18,202 bases of DNA from Vairimorpha apis BRL 01 (taxonomy: Eukaryota; Microsporidia; Nosematidae): positions 1 through 18,202 of the forward strand of contig KE647173.1 in the NCBI GenBank assembly GCA_000447185.1, written 5' to 3'. The notes under the pieces were generated by a model that was given only the letters and a program-made list of their open reading frames with translations, made no database searches and was not told the DNA's origin. Made by a program: the position numbers and the translations under genes. Shown here piece by piece: positions 1 through 10,094 of this stretch; positions within the stretch are counted from its first letter, which is position 1; each line of letters starts with the position of its first letter.

Positions 1-236
1 ATTATATAATATTTTTAATGTTAGAATTATTTTTTACATGCACAATATTTTTTAAAATTAAATTAAAAAAATACATTAATTTAATGTTCTATTTTACTTA
101 ATAAATTAAAGTGTTTGAAAGTTTAATATTTGAAACGATTTTAAATTTTTAAGAAATAATATACATTATTATAAAACAGTGTTTACATTTTTTTATTTGA
201 CACTTCTTTTATTTCTTTTTTAAAAAAATTTTATAT
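1..236. other. A+T-rich leading intergenic segment
   Basis: No reading frame of substance is seen. The segment is nearly all A and T, with several short poly-A and poly-T runs. Its right end (about 222-240) has an A-run, T-run and CCCC leading to the ATG at 246, which fits an upstream region of the small acidic gene. Confidence 0.5.
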
Positions 237-240
237 CCCC
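237..240 (+). promoter_or_regulatory. CCC-type start-proximal signal of the acidic gene
   Basis: CCCC ends 5 nt before the ATG at 246. C-runs are very rare in this A+T-rich window outside coding DNA, and the same signal sits at most other starts here. CCC/GGG-like motifs close to start codons are established microsporidian transcription signals. Confidence 0.6.
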
Positions 241-245
241 AATAA

Positions 246-451
246 ATGCCAGTAAAAGAGGAAAAAGTTGCAGAATCCGAAAAAATTAGAAAGCAGTACC
301 ACTGTATCTGATGAAAGCTCTACAACAGAATCAGATACTACATATCAAAGTTCTGAAGGATACAAGTACTAGTGATTATTCATCTTATAATGATACAAGT
401 GATGGAGACGACGAAACAGATAGCGATGATGATAGTTCAGATAATGCTTAA
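246..451 (+). CDS. Small acidic Ser/Thr/Asp-rich protein, twice frameshifted
   Basis: Not recognised. Three successive frames give one coherent composition. From the ATG at 246 it reads MPVKEEKVAESEK, then from about 286 a Ser/Thr/Glu-rich stretch (LESSTTVSDESSTTESDTT), then from about 359 a Ser/Asp-rich stretch ending in an acidic tail (DDETDSDDDSSDNA) and TAA at 449-451. The shifts lie at the A-run 280-285 and near 355-359; each needs one base fewer, the opposite sense to the other frameshifts in this window. The CCCC just upstream and the AATAAA overlapping the stop support a real gene of roughly 68 residues. A disordered acidic tail of this kind occurs in chaperone-like and chromatin proteins, but no family can be named. 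It may be a decayed gene or carry sequence errors. Confidence 0.5.
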
Positions 452-456
452 ATAAA
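451..456 (+). terminator. AATAAA polyadenylation signal overlapping the stop
   Basis: AATAAA begins on the last base of the TAA stop of the acidic gene. Polyadenylation signals overlapping or hugging stop codons are typical of compact microsporidian genes. In DNA this A+T-rich the hexamer alone is weak evidence. Confidence 0.35.
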
Positions 457-1369
457 AGTTTTTAAATAATTTTGTAGTTTAAATTTTCTTTTTGTTATTA
501 AAATAAAAATTATCATTATTGTAAAAATAATTTTTTTATTTAATTTGTGTATATATTTTTTTGTATATAATAAAATAAAACCTACTTTAAATTTTTAAGT
601 ATACTTTTATAAAAAATGAGATTTATTTTATTTTTTCGATATAAAATGTCTATGTAAAATAATAAAATTATAATTTAAATCATATTATCTATTTTAAAAA
701 ACAGTAATAAAATGATTTTTAGTGTATTTTTAAAAATTTTTGAGTAATAATAATCAACAAACTTATTTTAAATATACAAACAAATTAACGTTTGAAAATA
801 TTGGATTTATAATAAATTAAAATATTAAAACTTATTTGTTTATACATTTCGTAATTTCAAATAAATAAACTAATTAATTAAAATTTTATTTATATTATTG
901 AAAAATTCTCAAAATTAAAAATTAATTTATATTTTTTATCATAACTTTTTAAATAAAAACCAAGAATTTTTATAAAAATAATTAATATTTTAATTTAAAA
1001 AATCTGCACTATTAGTCTAATGTAAAGTTAAAAAAATATGATATTATAATATTGACTTTAAGTTTAAAATTCAAATAATTAAATTATTTTTAATTTAATT
1101 TTGTTTATAAATTTATTCTTTTTAAAAAGTTTACTAAAATTTTACATTTATTATTAAAAATATTTATATGATGAAAGGTTGATAAAAACAAAAAATGAAT
1201 AATTTTAAAATGAACTTATTATTTTATATTAAAAATAATTTTACTGTAGTTTAAAAAAGTTTGAATTAAAAAAATCAAATTTGATTAGATATTTAAAATA
1301 TAAAAAAACTAAAAACGTACATTGAATTAATGTCTTTTAACTCTACAAACAGTATATTTTTCCAAAATT
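457..1369. other. Intergenic, no gene seen
   Basis: About 0.9 kb of A+T-rich DNA with frequent stops in all frames on both strands. I see no tRNA-like structure, C-run signal or conserved peptide. Confidence 0.5.
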
Positions 1370-2037
1370 TTATGATTTGTTATCTGTATTACCTTTAGAA
1401 AAATGCATTTCATCTTTTAATTCATCCTTAAATCTTAAACTTTCAATTGTTTCTTCTTTATCTTCTGATACAACTTCTAATTGTCTATTATTAATTTTCT
1501 TAGCAAGTTTTATACCAAATTCTTCTAGTGTATATTTTGGTTTAATTCTAGTTTTTAAAAGGTTTTGTCTGACATAATTATTCTTTGTTAAATAATCAAC
1601 AGCTTTTATTGTTAAATTGTTATTTTTATTTTGAACACTTTTTATTTCAATTTCCAATTCAATATAATATTTATCTTCTAAACATAAAACGTAAAAATAC
1701 TCTAGTAACAAATTTAACCAATTTTTGTCTTCCCAATCAATTAAATCAAATTTAAAATTTCTTTTAATGTGATACATTTTAATTTTATCTTCTCTTTTTG
1801 ATACGTTAAGTTTTGTAACAAAAGATTCAACAAATAATAAAAAAAATTAAATTCAGTCTTTGCGTTTTCTAAGTCATTTTCTTGGTGGTAATATTTTCCA
1901 TTTATAAAATATATACATATGTTTAGTAAATCTTCATTTGTGTAGTCATCTTTATTATTATGAAGTTGTGGATGTTCAATTTTAGAAGGTATATGCGATT
2001 TATATAATACATTAATTATTTGCTGTTTTAATAACAT
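1370..2037 (-). CDS. TAP42: Tap42/alpha4 (IGBP1)-like PP2A regulatory protein, one frameshift
   Basis: Tap42/alpha4 proteins bind PP2A-type phosphatase catalytic subunits in the cytosol and act in TOR signalling. The start at 2037 (MLLKQQIINV) follows CCC-TTA. The N-terminal part has the family's helical pattern (NNKDDYTNEDLLNICIYFINGKYY, then a segment with ENAKTEFNFF). The second frame continues through VSKREDKIKMYHIKRNFK, equivalent to the family's Arg/Lys-rich R-x-x-KI-x-x-y-k-R-x-k-x-l segment. It ends with FKDELKDEMHFSKGNTDNKS, matching the C-terminal W-D-x-x-K-D-x-h-p-x-G-x-G-N-x-x-N-r-s signature. The frames meet at the 8-base T-run (plus-strand A-run 1839-1846), where one T is missing. 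Joined length is about 222 residues, against about 340-366 in animals and yeast, as expected for microsporidian reduction. The family call rests on pattern, not on a search. Confidence 0.68.
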
Positions 2038-2040
2038 TAA

Positions 2041-2043
2041 GGG
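2041..2043 (-). promoter_or_regulatory. CCC-type start-proximal signal of the Tap42-like gene
   Basis: GGG on the plus strand, CCC in gene orientation, followed by TTA and the ATG at 2037. It favours this start over the in-frame ATG seven codons upstream (2058), which lies on the far side of the signal. The P5A ATPase has the identical CCCTTAATG. Confidence 0.65.
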
Positions 2044-2672
2044 CAATCTATTTGTCATAGAAATATGTTTTTAAACGAAAATACTTTTAAAAGTTATGTT
2101 AAAATAAAAAAAAATTTTTTATAAATTAAATTTTCTAAACATATAAAAAAATTAGTTTGTAAAATTTTAAATTTAAATTTTTTTAAATTTTGTACTAAAT
2201 AATTTTTCATAATAATTTGTTTTAAATATTACTAAACTTAGTTTTAAATTAATTTTAAATATAAATTTGTGTTATTTGTTAATATTAAAAAAAAATTATA
2301 ATAACATTTTTAAATAAATTAACTTTTATAAAAAAAATTTAATATTTATTGTTCTAATTATTATAAAGGTAATAATAAAATATAATGTAAATTATTTTAA
2401 AAAAAAATCTTGACTCATATTATAATAATAATAAATGTTAACATTGCAATAAAAATGCTCAAAATAATAAAAAATAATATTACTGTTGTTATTATTAAAA
2501 AAAGATAATATTGTAAATTATAAAAAATTATTGTTTAATAATGAAATTTTTTTTTACATGACCTAAATGCAAAAAATACATAATTTTAGTTTATTTAAAA
2601 ATCATAATAAATTTTTGGATTACAAACTTATTTTATTTATGTGTTTAAATGTATTAATTTTCATATTAAACA
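2044..2672. other. Intergenic between divergent Tap42-like and PUP3 genes
   Basis: About 0.63 kb shared upstream region of two divergent genes, with long A and T runs. An in-frame upstream ATG at 2567 would add 37 hydrophobic, low-complexity residues to PUP3, but those have no counterpart in the beta3 family. No other gene is seen. Confidence 0.5.
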
Positions 2673-2675
2673 CCC
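2673..2675 (+). promoter_or_regulatory. CCC-type start-proximal signal of PUP3
   Basis: CACCC, then TT, then the ATG at 2678. It marks 2678 as the start rather than the upstream in-frame ATG at 2567, in agreement with the protein alignment by eye. Confidence 0.7.
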
Positions 2676-2677
2676 TT

Positions 2678-3277
2678 ATGTCAGACATATCTACACATTA
2701 TGGTGGTTCAATTTTAGCTATGATAGGTAAAGATCATATAGCTTTAGTAAATGACAAACGTCTTGGTACAGGTCCAATAACAGTAAATACCTCTTTTTCA
2801 AAAATTTATCAGTTAAATTCAAAATTATTGTTTGGATTTACAGGTTTATATTCAGATTCTCAAATATTATTTAAAAAAATAAGAAAAAATTATAATTTGT
2901 TTGTTCTTGAACATAACAGAGAAATGGAACCTAAAGAATTAAGTAATATGATATCTTATATATTGTATACTAAAAGATTACAACCATATTATGTTACTTG
3001 TATAGTTTGTGGTATATCAAGTGATAATACACCTTTTATATCTGGTATGGATTGCATAGGCGCTAAAGATGATAGTAATGAGTTTGTTACAGCAGGAACT
3101 GCTAGTAAAAATTTATTTGGATTGTGTGAAGCTTTGTTTGAACCTGGTATGGATGAAGATACTTTATTTGTTACGGCTGTTCAAGCTTTTTTAAATTCTG
3201 TTGATAGAGATGCACTTAGCGGATGGGGATGTGAATGTTTTATTGTAGGAAAAAATGAATTAAAAAAAAAGAGATAA
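2678..3277 (+). CDS. PUP3: 20S proteasome subunit beta3 (Pup3/PSMB3)
   Basis: A non-catalytic beta-ring subunit of the 20S proteasome, which degrades proteins in cytosol and nucleus. From the ATG at 2678 the protein reads MSDISTHYGGSILAMIGKDH, the beta3 N-terminus with the GGS/A-xLAM-x-G core. It continues with ALVNDKRLGTG, the FGFTGLYSDSQ segment and YYVTCIVCGI, and ends near GWGCECFIVGKNELKKKR. The catalytic Thr1 after a propeptide is absent, as is normal for beta3. The 199 residues match the usual length of about 205. The reading frame is intact even though it contains A-runs of 7 and 9 bases. The frame is open back to 2567, but the extra 37 residues are unlikely to be translated. A CCC signal sits 2 nt before the ATG. 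The gene is divergent from the Tap42-like gene and tail-to-tail with the surface-protein gene. Confidence 0.93.
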   Translation: MSDISTHYGGSILAMIGKDHIALVNDKRLGTGPITVNTSFSKIYQLNSKLLFGFTGLYSDSQILFKKIRKNYNLFVLEHNREMEPKELSNMISYILYTKRLQPYYVTCIVCGISSDNTPFISGMDCIGAKDDSNEFVTAGTASKNLFGLCEALFEPGMDEDTLFVTAVQAFLNSVDRDALSGWGCECFIVGKNELKKKR

Positions 3278-3664
3278 AAGGACGATGTGATTAAATAATT
3301 AGTTTTACGATATTTAAAAGTTTTTTTAACAATGTTTTTCGATAAAATATAACCATTTATTTTTAAAATAATTTTTTGTTTTATATTTGTTGATTATTAT
3401 AAAACTTTATAATTGTAATTTATTAGTGTACATTGTTTTTACATTAATTAAATATTTTCACAATCAGATAAAGGGCTACTTTATTATATTATATAAAATT
3501 TTTACCTTATTATGATCTTTTATAAAAACAATTAAATAAACAAAATCATAAATAATTATTAAATAACAATCAATAATTTTTTTTTGCATTTAATTTAATT
3601 TTTTAACAATTTAAATTACTGAAAAAAATACATAATTACAAAAAAATTATTTGATAGACATTTA
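3278..3664. other. Intergenic between convergent gene ends
   Basis: About 0.39 kb of A+T-rich DNA between the 3' ends of PUP3 and the minus-strand secreted-protein gene. It presumably holds both 3' ends. An isolated GGG at about 3473 has no start codon at the right distance on the minus strand. Nothing else is seen. Confidence 0.5.
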
Positions 3665-4753
3665 TTACATGAAAGAACTTAAAAGCATCATTAACACACC
3701 TATACTAGTAAATATAGTTTGCACATTATTTCTTGACGATTTTGAAGATTTTGGTTTACTTGTTGAATTTTTACTTTTTTTATCTTTCTTTTTGTCTTTT
3801 TTGTCACTTTCTTTATTTTTACTGCTTTTATCATTTTTGCTTTCTTCTTTACTTTTTTGATTTTTTTCTTCTTCACTATTTTGAGAATTTAATAAACTTG
3901 TTTGTCCCATTGATTGTGATGTAGTATCACTTGTTGCTTGAGAAGGATTTTCGAAAGTATCATTTGATAATACAATACCATTACTTTGGTAAGGAATTGT
4001 AGATAGTGGTGAGGTTATTGATTGACCATATGATATATTTGGTAAAAAACTCACTTCGTTTGCTGAACCAGATGAATTTTCTACATTTCCAGATACTGTT
4101 GATGATCCTGGATATTGTATGAAAGTATTTTGTTTTGAAGGTAAAACAGTATCATTAGAAAATGCAGTTGCATTATTTTGAAATGATGTGTATTCAATAG
4201 GAGGTTTTAATTCGTAAGATGCTATTTCATGTTGAGGCATGTATTTGATTGAACTTTCTGTGTTATTAATATTTTGTACTGGAGAAACATATGTTTTATT
4301 AACTTCATTTTGTAAATGTGTTTCTTGGTTTGGAAATTCAGCTTGTTGTGAATATAATGATTTATCTTTTTGAAATTGAAAGGAAGGACAATGATAACTA
4401 TTTTTAGGTTCAAATTTTAAAGATGTGATATAATCATTATGTTTAGGTGTATGTGTTAACATTTCATAATTAATGTGCTCATTTTGAAAATCTTCTGGTG
4501 TAGCTTGATATCTGATAATTGAAGGATAATCTGTATATTGATTATTTACTTGACACATGTTTTTATCAAATGAATGAATTGAATTACATACTTGTGGATG
4601 TTGATAATTATGTGAAGGTAAAATATTTTCTTGATAATCTGAAACCAAATAATTGTGTGGTACATTGATGAATGTATTGGGTTCATTTGCTTCTAAATAT
4701 TCTACATTATCACACATAAAAATATTTATGAAAGCAAATAGTAGGAGGAACAT
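3665..4753 (-). CDS. Secreted or GPI-anchored Ser/Thr/Asn-rich surface-type protein
   Basis: No named family recognised. The 362-residue protein begins with a short hydrophobic signal peptide (MFLLLFAFINIFMC, residues 1-14). Residues 15-290 are rich in Asn, Ser, Thr, Gln, Tyr and Pro, with only four Cys (14, 56, 67, 122) and several N-x-S/T sequons. A Lys/Ser/Asp/Glu-rich region spans about 294-340. The last 18 residues (345-362, TIFTSIGVLMMLLSSFM) are hydrophobic and end the protein, preceded by small residues (SSRNN). That arrangement fits a GPI-attachment signal; a C-terminal membrane anchor is the alternative. Microsporidian spore-wall and host-interface proteins often look like this, so a role at the spore or meront surface is an inference. 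The frame is intact over 1.1 kb. Unlike all other genes here, no CCC lies just upstream of its ATG. Confidence 0.8.
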   Translation of the reverse strand: MFLLLFAFINIFMCDNVEYLEANEPNTFINVPHNYLVSDYQENILPSHNYQHPQVCNSIHSFDKNMCQVNNQYTDYPSIIRYQATPEDFQNEHINYEMLTHTPKHNDYITSLKFEPKNSYHCPSFQFQKDKSLYSQQAEFPNQETHLQNEVNKTYVSPVQNINNTESSIKYMPQHEIASYELKPPIEYTSFQNNATAFSNDTVLPSKQNTFIQYPGSSTVSGNVENSSGSANEVSFLPNISYGQSITSPLSTIPYQSNGIVLSNDTFENPSQATSDTTSQSMGQTSLLNSQNSEEEKNQKSKEESKNDKSSKNKESDKKDKKKDKKSKNSTSKPKSSKSSRNNVQTIFTSIGVLMMLLSSFM

Positions 4754-6383
4754 ATTGTTTTTAGAATAATTATTTAAATAGTTTTTTTAAATTATATTAT
4801 CAAAATAACTGCCATTTAAGGCATACAACAATAATAAATAAACAAAAAAAAATCAAAAATTTAACAAAAAAATGAAGTGTATATATTTTACTTTTAAATT
4901 ATCTAATTTAATAATTAAAATTAATTAAATATTTAATTTTTTTTAAATTTTGTGTAAACATTATAAAATTCATATTATACAATGACAAAACTTTTTTTAT
5001 TTATATTAATAAAAAAATTAATACATTAATTTCTAATAGTAAATATTTTTATATCTACTTTGATTTTTTACATATTTAAAAATAATTTTAAATAAAAAGT
5101 TAATATATTAGTATTTTTATGTAACTGAGATATTTAATACCCATTATAGATATTAATATTATTATTAAATTATTACGAGCTTATTTTTAAATCAACTCTT
5201 AAGATTTTGAAAATAAATATTATATTTATACAAATTCAAATATTATTTTAACAAATTTTTGTTTACATTATTAATAAAAAATTAAATAATATTAAAGTTA
5301 AGCTTTTATTAAAAATTTATAAACTATTTAATATAAATTATTTTGTAAAAATATCATTAACATTTTTTTTCTAGTTTTTCGAATAAATTTATTTATTTAA
5401 TCATCCATCACATAATATTTAATAATTTTAAATTTTATTAAAAAATTGATTTTCAATACATAAATATATTATTTATATAAAATTATTTCAAATTTTACCT
5501 TTCATATTTACTCTTTTTTTTTCAATAATTTAATGCATTTTTTTTATAATAACTATTATTTATTTTCAAATTAACTATAATTTTAAAGTTAAATTAGATG
5601 TTTATTTTTAATTAATATTATTCGGAATTTATTTTAAGTCATAATATATATAAAAATTATTACTTTAAGTTTAATTGTAATAATTTATTGAGTATTAGTT
5701 CAAATTTAAACTTTTTTATTCCAATTTTATATTTAAACTTTAATAATTTTTTTTCTTGTTTTTAATTAAACCTTTTATCTTGTTAAAATTAATTTTTTGA
5801 AGAAATAGTTATTCTTTACTAAATTAAAAAATTTTGCATTTAAATGAATTTTTAATATTTGAAATTTTAATATTTTCTTTTTTATTAGTATTTAAAAAAA
5901 CCTATAATATGCTATAATTTTTTTTAATAAACAACAAATTTACATAAATATAATTTTAATGTTTATCTTTTGCAATATATTATCTAAACATAGATATTAA
6001 TATCTCATTTTATATTGTTTTATTCAATTATAAAAAGTATTTTGTAATATCATTTAAGTTTCATTTATTAGTTTAATTAAGTTTTTATTGTTTTTGCTTC
6101 ATTTAAGCATTTAATTTTACTAAACTTGTTATACTTTAAAATTTTTCTAGTTAACTTATAAAAATTTGAAAAAAGAGAAAATTTTTACATATATAAATAC
6201 TTTTTTAGTATTTTTTTATTCTATAATAAAAAAATTATCTAAACTTATATTTTATAGTATTTCTATAATTACTTAATTTTTTAAAAATTAGTTCTAGATA
6301 AAAGTTACAATTTATATTTTCTTTTCTACATAAAATAATCTATAAAAGTTTTTTAAAATTTATTTTGTGATCGATTTAAGGAA

Positions 6384-6520
6384 AAATATTTAACAAAATT
6401 AAATTATTAAAATTCTTTGCTAACTACATTTACAATATTAAAATAAAATATCTCATAAATGTTAAATTTTTAATAAGGTATTTTTTAAATATTTAACAAA
6501 TTAAATTATTAAAATACTTG
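6384..6520. repeat. Imperfect direct repeat pair
   Basis: A segment of about 37 bp starting AAATATTTAACAAA at 6384 recurs at 6487 with one missing A and about one substitution, then the two copies diverge. Spacing is about 103 bp. This is near the level expected by chance in low-complexity DNA, so it may be incidental or an old duplication. Confidence 0.35.
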
Positions 6521-6972
6521 TACCAACATACAAATTTAAATCATAATAATTTCTACATTTATGTAAATTTATAACCAATATTTAAAATTTATATATCAAA
6601 ATTTTTCTAAAACTTTATTAGTTAATGGTTTAATAGTTTAATAGTTTGTATGTATAATAAAATAATCGTTTAAAATTTTAAAACATTCATATATATAATT
6701 TAAATTTTATAATCTTAAATTTATAGACTAATTGTATATAAAAAAACAATAATATAAATTATTTTTTAATAAAAAAAATAAAAATATAACTTTAAAAAAA
6801 TTATTTTTTCATACAATAAAATTTTAATTTTATAAATTCAAATCAAGTTGTATTTATTGATATGTATTATTTTTTATATGTAAAAATATAAAAAACATAA
6901 TATTTTTAATTTGATTTTTTTACACAATCCTAAGCTTAGATTAACCAATTTAAAATGTCAAAAATTAATTTA

Positions 6973-6986
6973 TTTCAAATTTAAAA
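6973..6986 (+). promoter_or_regulatory. Possible AAATTT-type upstream element of the P5A gene
   Basis: TTTCAAATTTAAAA lies about 60 nt before the ATG at 7046. The identical 14-mer occurs at 14031-14044, about 42 nt before the ATG at 14086. AAATTT-like upstream motifs together with CCC near the start have been described in microsporidia. The A+T background makes chance possible. Confidence 0.35.
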
Positions 6987-7039
6987 CGTAGTTTTTGTTT
7001 ACTAAGATGTTAAAAATATATAAATTTAAAATTAGACAA

Positions 7040-7042
7040 CCC
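7040..7042 (+). promoter_or_regulatory. CCC-type start-proximal signal of the P5A ATPase
   Basis: CCC, TTA, then ATG at 7046, identical in spacing to the Tap42-like gene. An in-frame ATG at 7007 lies before the signal and is less likely to be the start. Confidence 0.65.
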
Positions 7043-7045
7043 TTA

Positions 7046-10000
7046 ATGTCAATTCAATTTTATCGAGAAAAACCATTTTTTAAAAGATTATATTTATTTC
7101 CAATTTATGTATTACCTTTATTGATCTCATTAACAAATTCTTATCAAATAGTACCTCTTTTTACTGTATTATTCAGTATATTTATGTTTCTTTTAACTTG
7201 TTGGTCTATAAAATTAAAAATATTTTTAACGATGTACTCATGTAAGAATCCAAATTACATATTTTATGAAAAAAATCTGTGTAAGTTAAATAAAAATACT
7301 TTTGTAAAAAATAATTCTAAATTTTTTATAGATAACGATAAAATAATTCAACTTAAACCAGATATAAACAGAAAATTAATATATTATAAAAAAATTACAA
7401 AAATGAAAATTTTATATGTCCAAAATTGTTGCAACATTTTCCTAAGAATTTTTTAAAATTGAACCTCCTACATTTTTAAAAGAATTTAGTAAACATGCTG
7501 TTAGTCCGTTTTTTGTATTTCAAATATTTTGTGGAATTTTATGGTGTTTAGACGAATATATTTATCAAAGTTTATTTACTTTGATTATGCTTGTATTTGT
7601 TGAAGCAGGTCTTGTTTTTCAAAGAATATTTAATTTGAAACAATTTAGAACTTTAAATCATGAAGTGATTATATTGGAAAAACTTGAAGAAAAAGAAGTA
7701 GTAAATATAGAATCAAAAAATATTTATCCTGGTGATATATTAAAAATAAACAATATTTTAAAGGCTCCTTGTGATTTATTAATATTAGATGGTAGTTGTG
7801 TTGCAAATGAGTCTATTTTAACAGGTGAATCAATACCTCAATCCAAAGAGGATATAAAAGATTTAAATGATGATATGATTTTTGATATTGAACTGCACAA
7901 AAAACACGTTATATTTGCTGGCACTGACATTATAAAAATAGATAAACCATTAACTTGTTTTGTTTTACAAACTGGGTTTGATACTGTTCAGGGCGAATTA
8001 ATAAAAAAAATGATGTCATCGACTGATGAATTTGTTGATGTTGAAGCTTTTATGTTTATTGGAATTTTACTTTTTTTTGCAATTATAGCTGCTTGTTATA
8101 CTTGGAGAGAAGGATTAAAGATGAAAAAAACAGGCTATAAAATATTTTTAGAGTGTATCTTAATTATAACAAATGTAGTTCCCACTGAGTTACCTCTTGA
8201 AATGAGTTTAGCAATAAATTCTTGTGTATCAGCTTTAAGAAATTTAAATATTTTCTGTTTAGAATCTTTTAGAATTCCTTTTGCAGGAAAATTAAACGTT
8301 TGTTGTTTTGACAAAACTGGGACATTAACCGAAAGCAAAATGGATGTCATTAACGTAGAATATACTAATCAAAATACGGTAGATGTGTTAAGGACATGCC
8401 ATTCGTTGGTTTACATTAATAAAGATACCAATAATGTTGTTGATGCTACTATTAAAATTAATTTAAAATCAAATATAAATAAATCTGTAAATACAAATTC
8501 TGAATTAACTGGAGATCCTCTAGAAATCAGTGCTTATGAATTTTTAAACAAAATAGTTAGTAGTTCAAAAGGACAAAATACAAATTTAGAAATTAATCAA
8601 CTTTCTCAAGAATTTAAGAATAGTGTTTGTTCTACGATAAACAAAAAATATAATATAAAGAAAAAATATTTGTTTTCAAGTGAATTAAAACGAATGACAG
8701 TTATTTACGAAAATAATAAAAAATACTACGTATCTTGTAAAGGAGCACCTGAGGTTATAAAAGGCTTGCTTGTTAATGTACCAGAATATTTTGACAAGTA
8801 TCTGAAATATGCAGAAGAAGGATATAGAGTGATAGCTTTAGCTCATAAACAAATAGATAACTTAAAAGATATTTCACGTTGTTCAGTAGAGTCTAATTTT
8901 TTATTTGCTGGTTTTCTTCTTTTAGACTGTAAATTAAAAGAACATGCTATGGAAACTATTAAAGATTTACAAGAAAGTGATTTTAAAGTAATTATGATAA
9001 CTGGAGATAATTTACTAACGGCACTTAATGTGGCAAAAAAATTAGGAATTTGTGATAAAAATGAACAAGGAATTCAAGACACTGATATTTTGCCAGCTAT
9101 AGAAAGTAATAAATTTGAAAATTTTCTTGTTTATGCACGAGCTAGTCCTTACCATAAAGAGAAAATTATAGAAAAATATAACAAAAAAGGTTTTTATACG
9201 TTGATGTGTGGAGATGGAACAAACGATGTTGGTGCTCTAAAAATGTCTCATGTTGGAGTAGCATTAGTAGAAACTTCATCTAATAAAGTAAGTAATAACA
9301 TAAAGCAAGAAAATGAAAATTTTAATAAAAACGAAAATATTAAAAAGCTTTTAAACGATGAAACTATTAAATTAGGAGATGCGAGTATAGCTGCGCCGTT
9401 TACTGCGAGAACAAAGTCATTAGAGTCTGTTTTAAATATAATTAGACAAGGAAGAAGCGCTTTAGTTACTACAATTCAAATGTATAAAATTTTGGCATTG
9501 AATAGTCTTATAACAGCTTTTTCATTGTCAGTTTTAGATTGTCTTGGAATCAGATTTAGTGAATATCAATTGGTAGCTTCTGGGATTTTAATTGCTTTTG
9601 CTTTTGTTTTTTTAACAAAAAGCAAGCCACTAAAAAAAATAAGCAAGGAAAAACCTGTCCAAACTGTTTTTTCTAAATATATCCTTACATCAATTTTTTC
9701 ACAAAGTGCTGTTCATATCTCGTTATATCTTTTCCTATTAAGAAAATTAAGAATAATTGAACAAATAGAATTTAGTACAGAATTTAAGCCATCAATAACA
9801 AATTCTGCTATTTTTTTATTAACAACTGGTCAGCAAATATCAACATTCTTAGTTAATTATATTGGTAGACCATTTAGAGAAAGTTTAATTGAAAATAAAA
9901 AACTTTTAGGATGCTTGACAATATTATTGTGTTCAATATTTTATATTTTATTCGATATAAATAGTGATTTTAATAGTATGATGGAAATTGTGTCTTTGGA

Positions 10001-10094
10001 AAAAATTAGATGGTTAATGTGTGGAGTTGTTGTTGGTGATTTAGCTATTTGTTTTTTAATTGAAAAAATATGTTTTAAATTGTTTATGTTGTGA
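7046..10094 (+). CDS. SPF1: P5A-type ATPase (Spf1/ATP13A1 family), two frameshifts
   Basis: P5A ATPases are ER-membrane transporters that extract mis-targeted transmembrane helices. The start at 7046 reads MSIQFYREKPFFKRLY. Signature residues follow: HAVSPFFVFQIF before the next membrane pair, the actuator TGES (about 7821-7832), the P5A membrane motif PTELPLEMSLAINSC (from 8181), FDKTGTLTE with the phosphorylated Asp at 8310, KGAPEVIKG, MITGDN, GDGTNDVGALK (from 9210) and GDASIAAPFTARTKS. Most of the gene is one frame from about 7455 to 10094. The N-terminal part needs two corrections. The A-run 7388-7394 moves the frame into one reading ICPKLLQHFPKNF; the T-run 7449-7454 then moves into KIEPPTFLKEFSKHAVSPFF, which fits the family's PEPTF-x-E-x-F-x-x-HAVAPFF. 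Each run lacks one base. Joined length is about 1016 residues, somewhat short for the family's roughly 1100-1200. The stop is followed at once by AATAAA. Confidence 0.93.

Larger units (their letters stand above)
4754..7039. other. Long gene-free A+T-rich segment
   Basis: About 2.3 kb with frequent stops in all six frames and no peptide of recognisable composition. It contains an imperfect direct repeat at about 6384-6420 and 6487-6520, and a short tandem of TTTAATAG at about 6629-6646. A CAAATTT-containing 14-mer shared with another promoter region lies at 6973-6986. No RNA gene could be recognised by eye. Confidence 0.5.

Noticed and set aside
2038..2058. Start of the Tap42-like gene at the upstream ATG (2058)
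   Set aside because: The CCC signal lies between this ATG and the one at 2037, so the downstream ATG is the likely start.
2567..2677. N-terminal extension of the proteasome beta3 frame from an upstream ATG
   Set aside because: The 37 extra residues are hydrophobic and low-complexity, have no counterpart in the family, and lie upstream of the CCC signal that precedes the ATG at 2678.
3651..3924. Plus-strand hydrophobic reading frames
   Set aside because: They are antisense shadows of the Lys/Ser-rich region of the secreted-protein gene; AAA and GAA codons read backwards give Phe, Ser and Leu.
8135..8350. Minus-strand 71-codon frame
   Set aside because: It lies opposite the conserved P5A ATPase membrane and DKTGT region and has no recognisable content.
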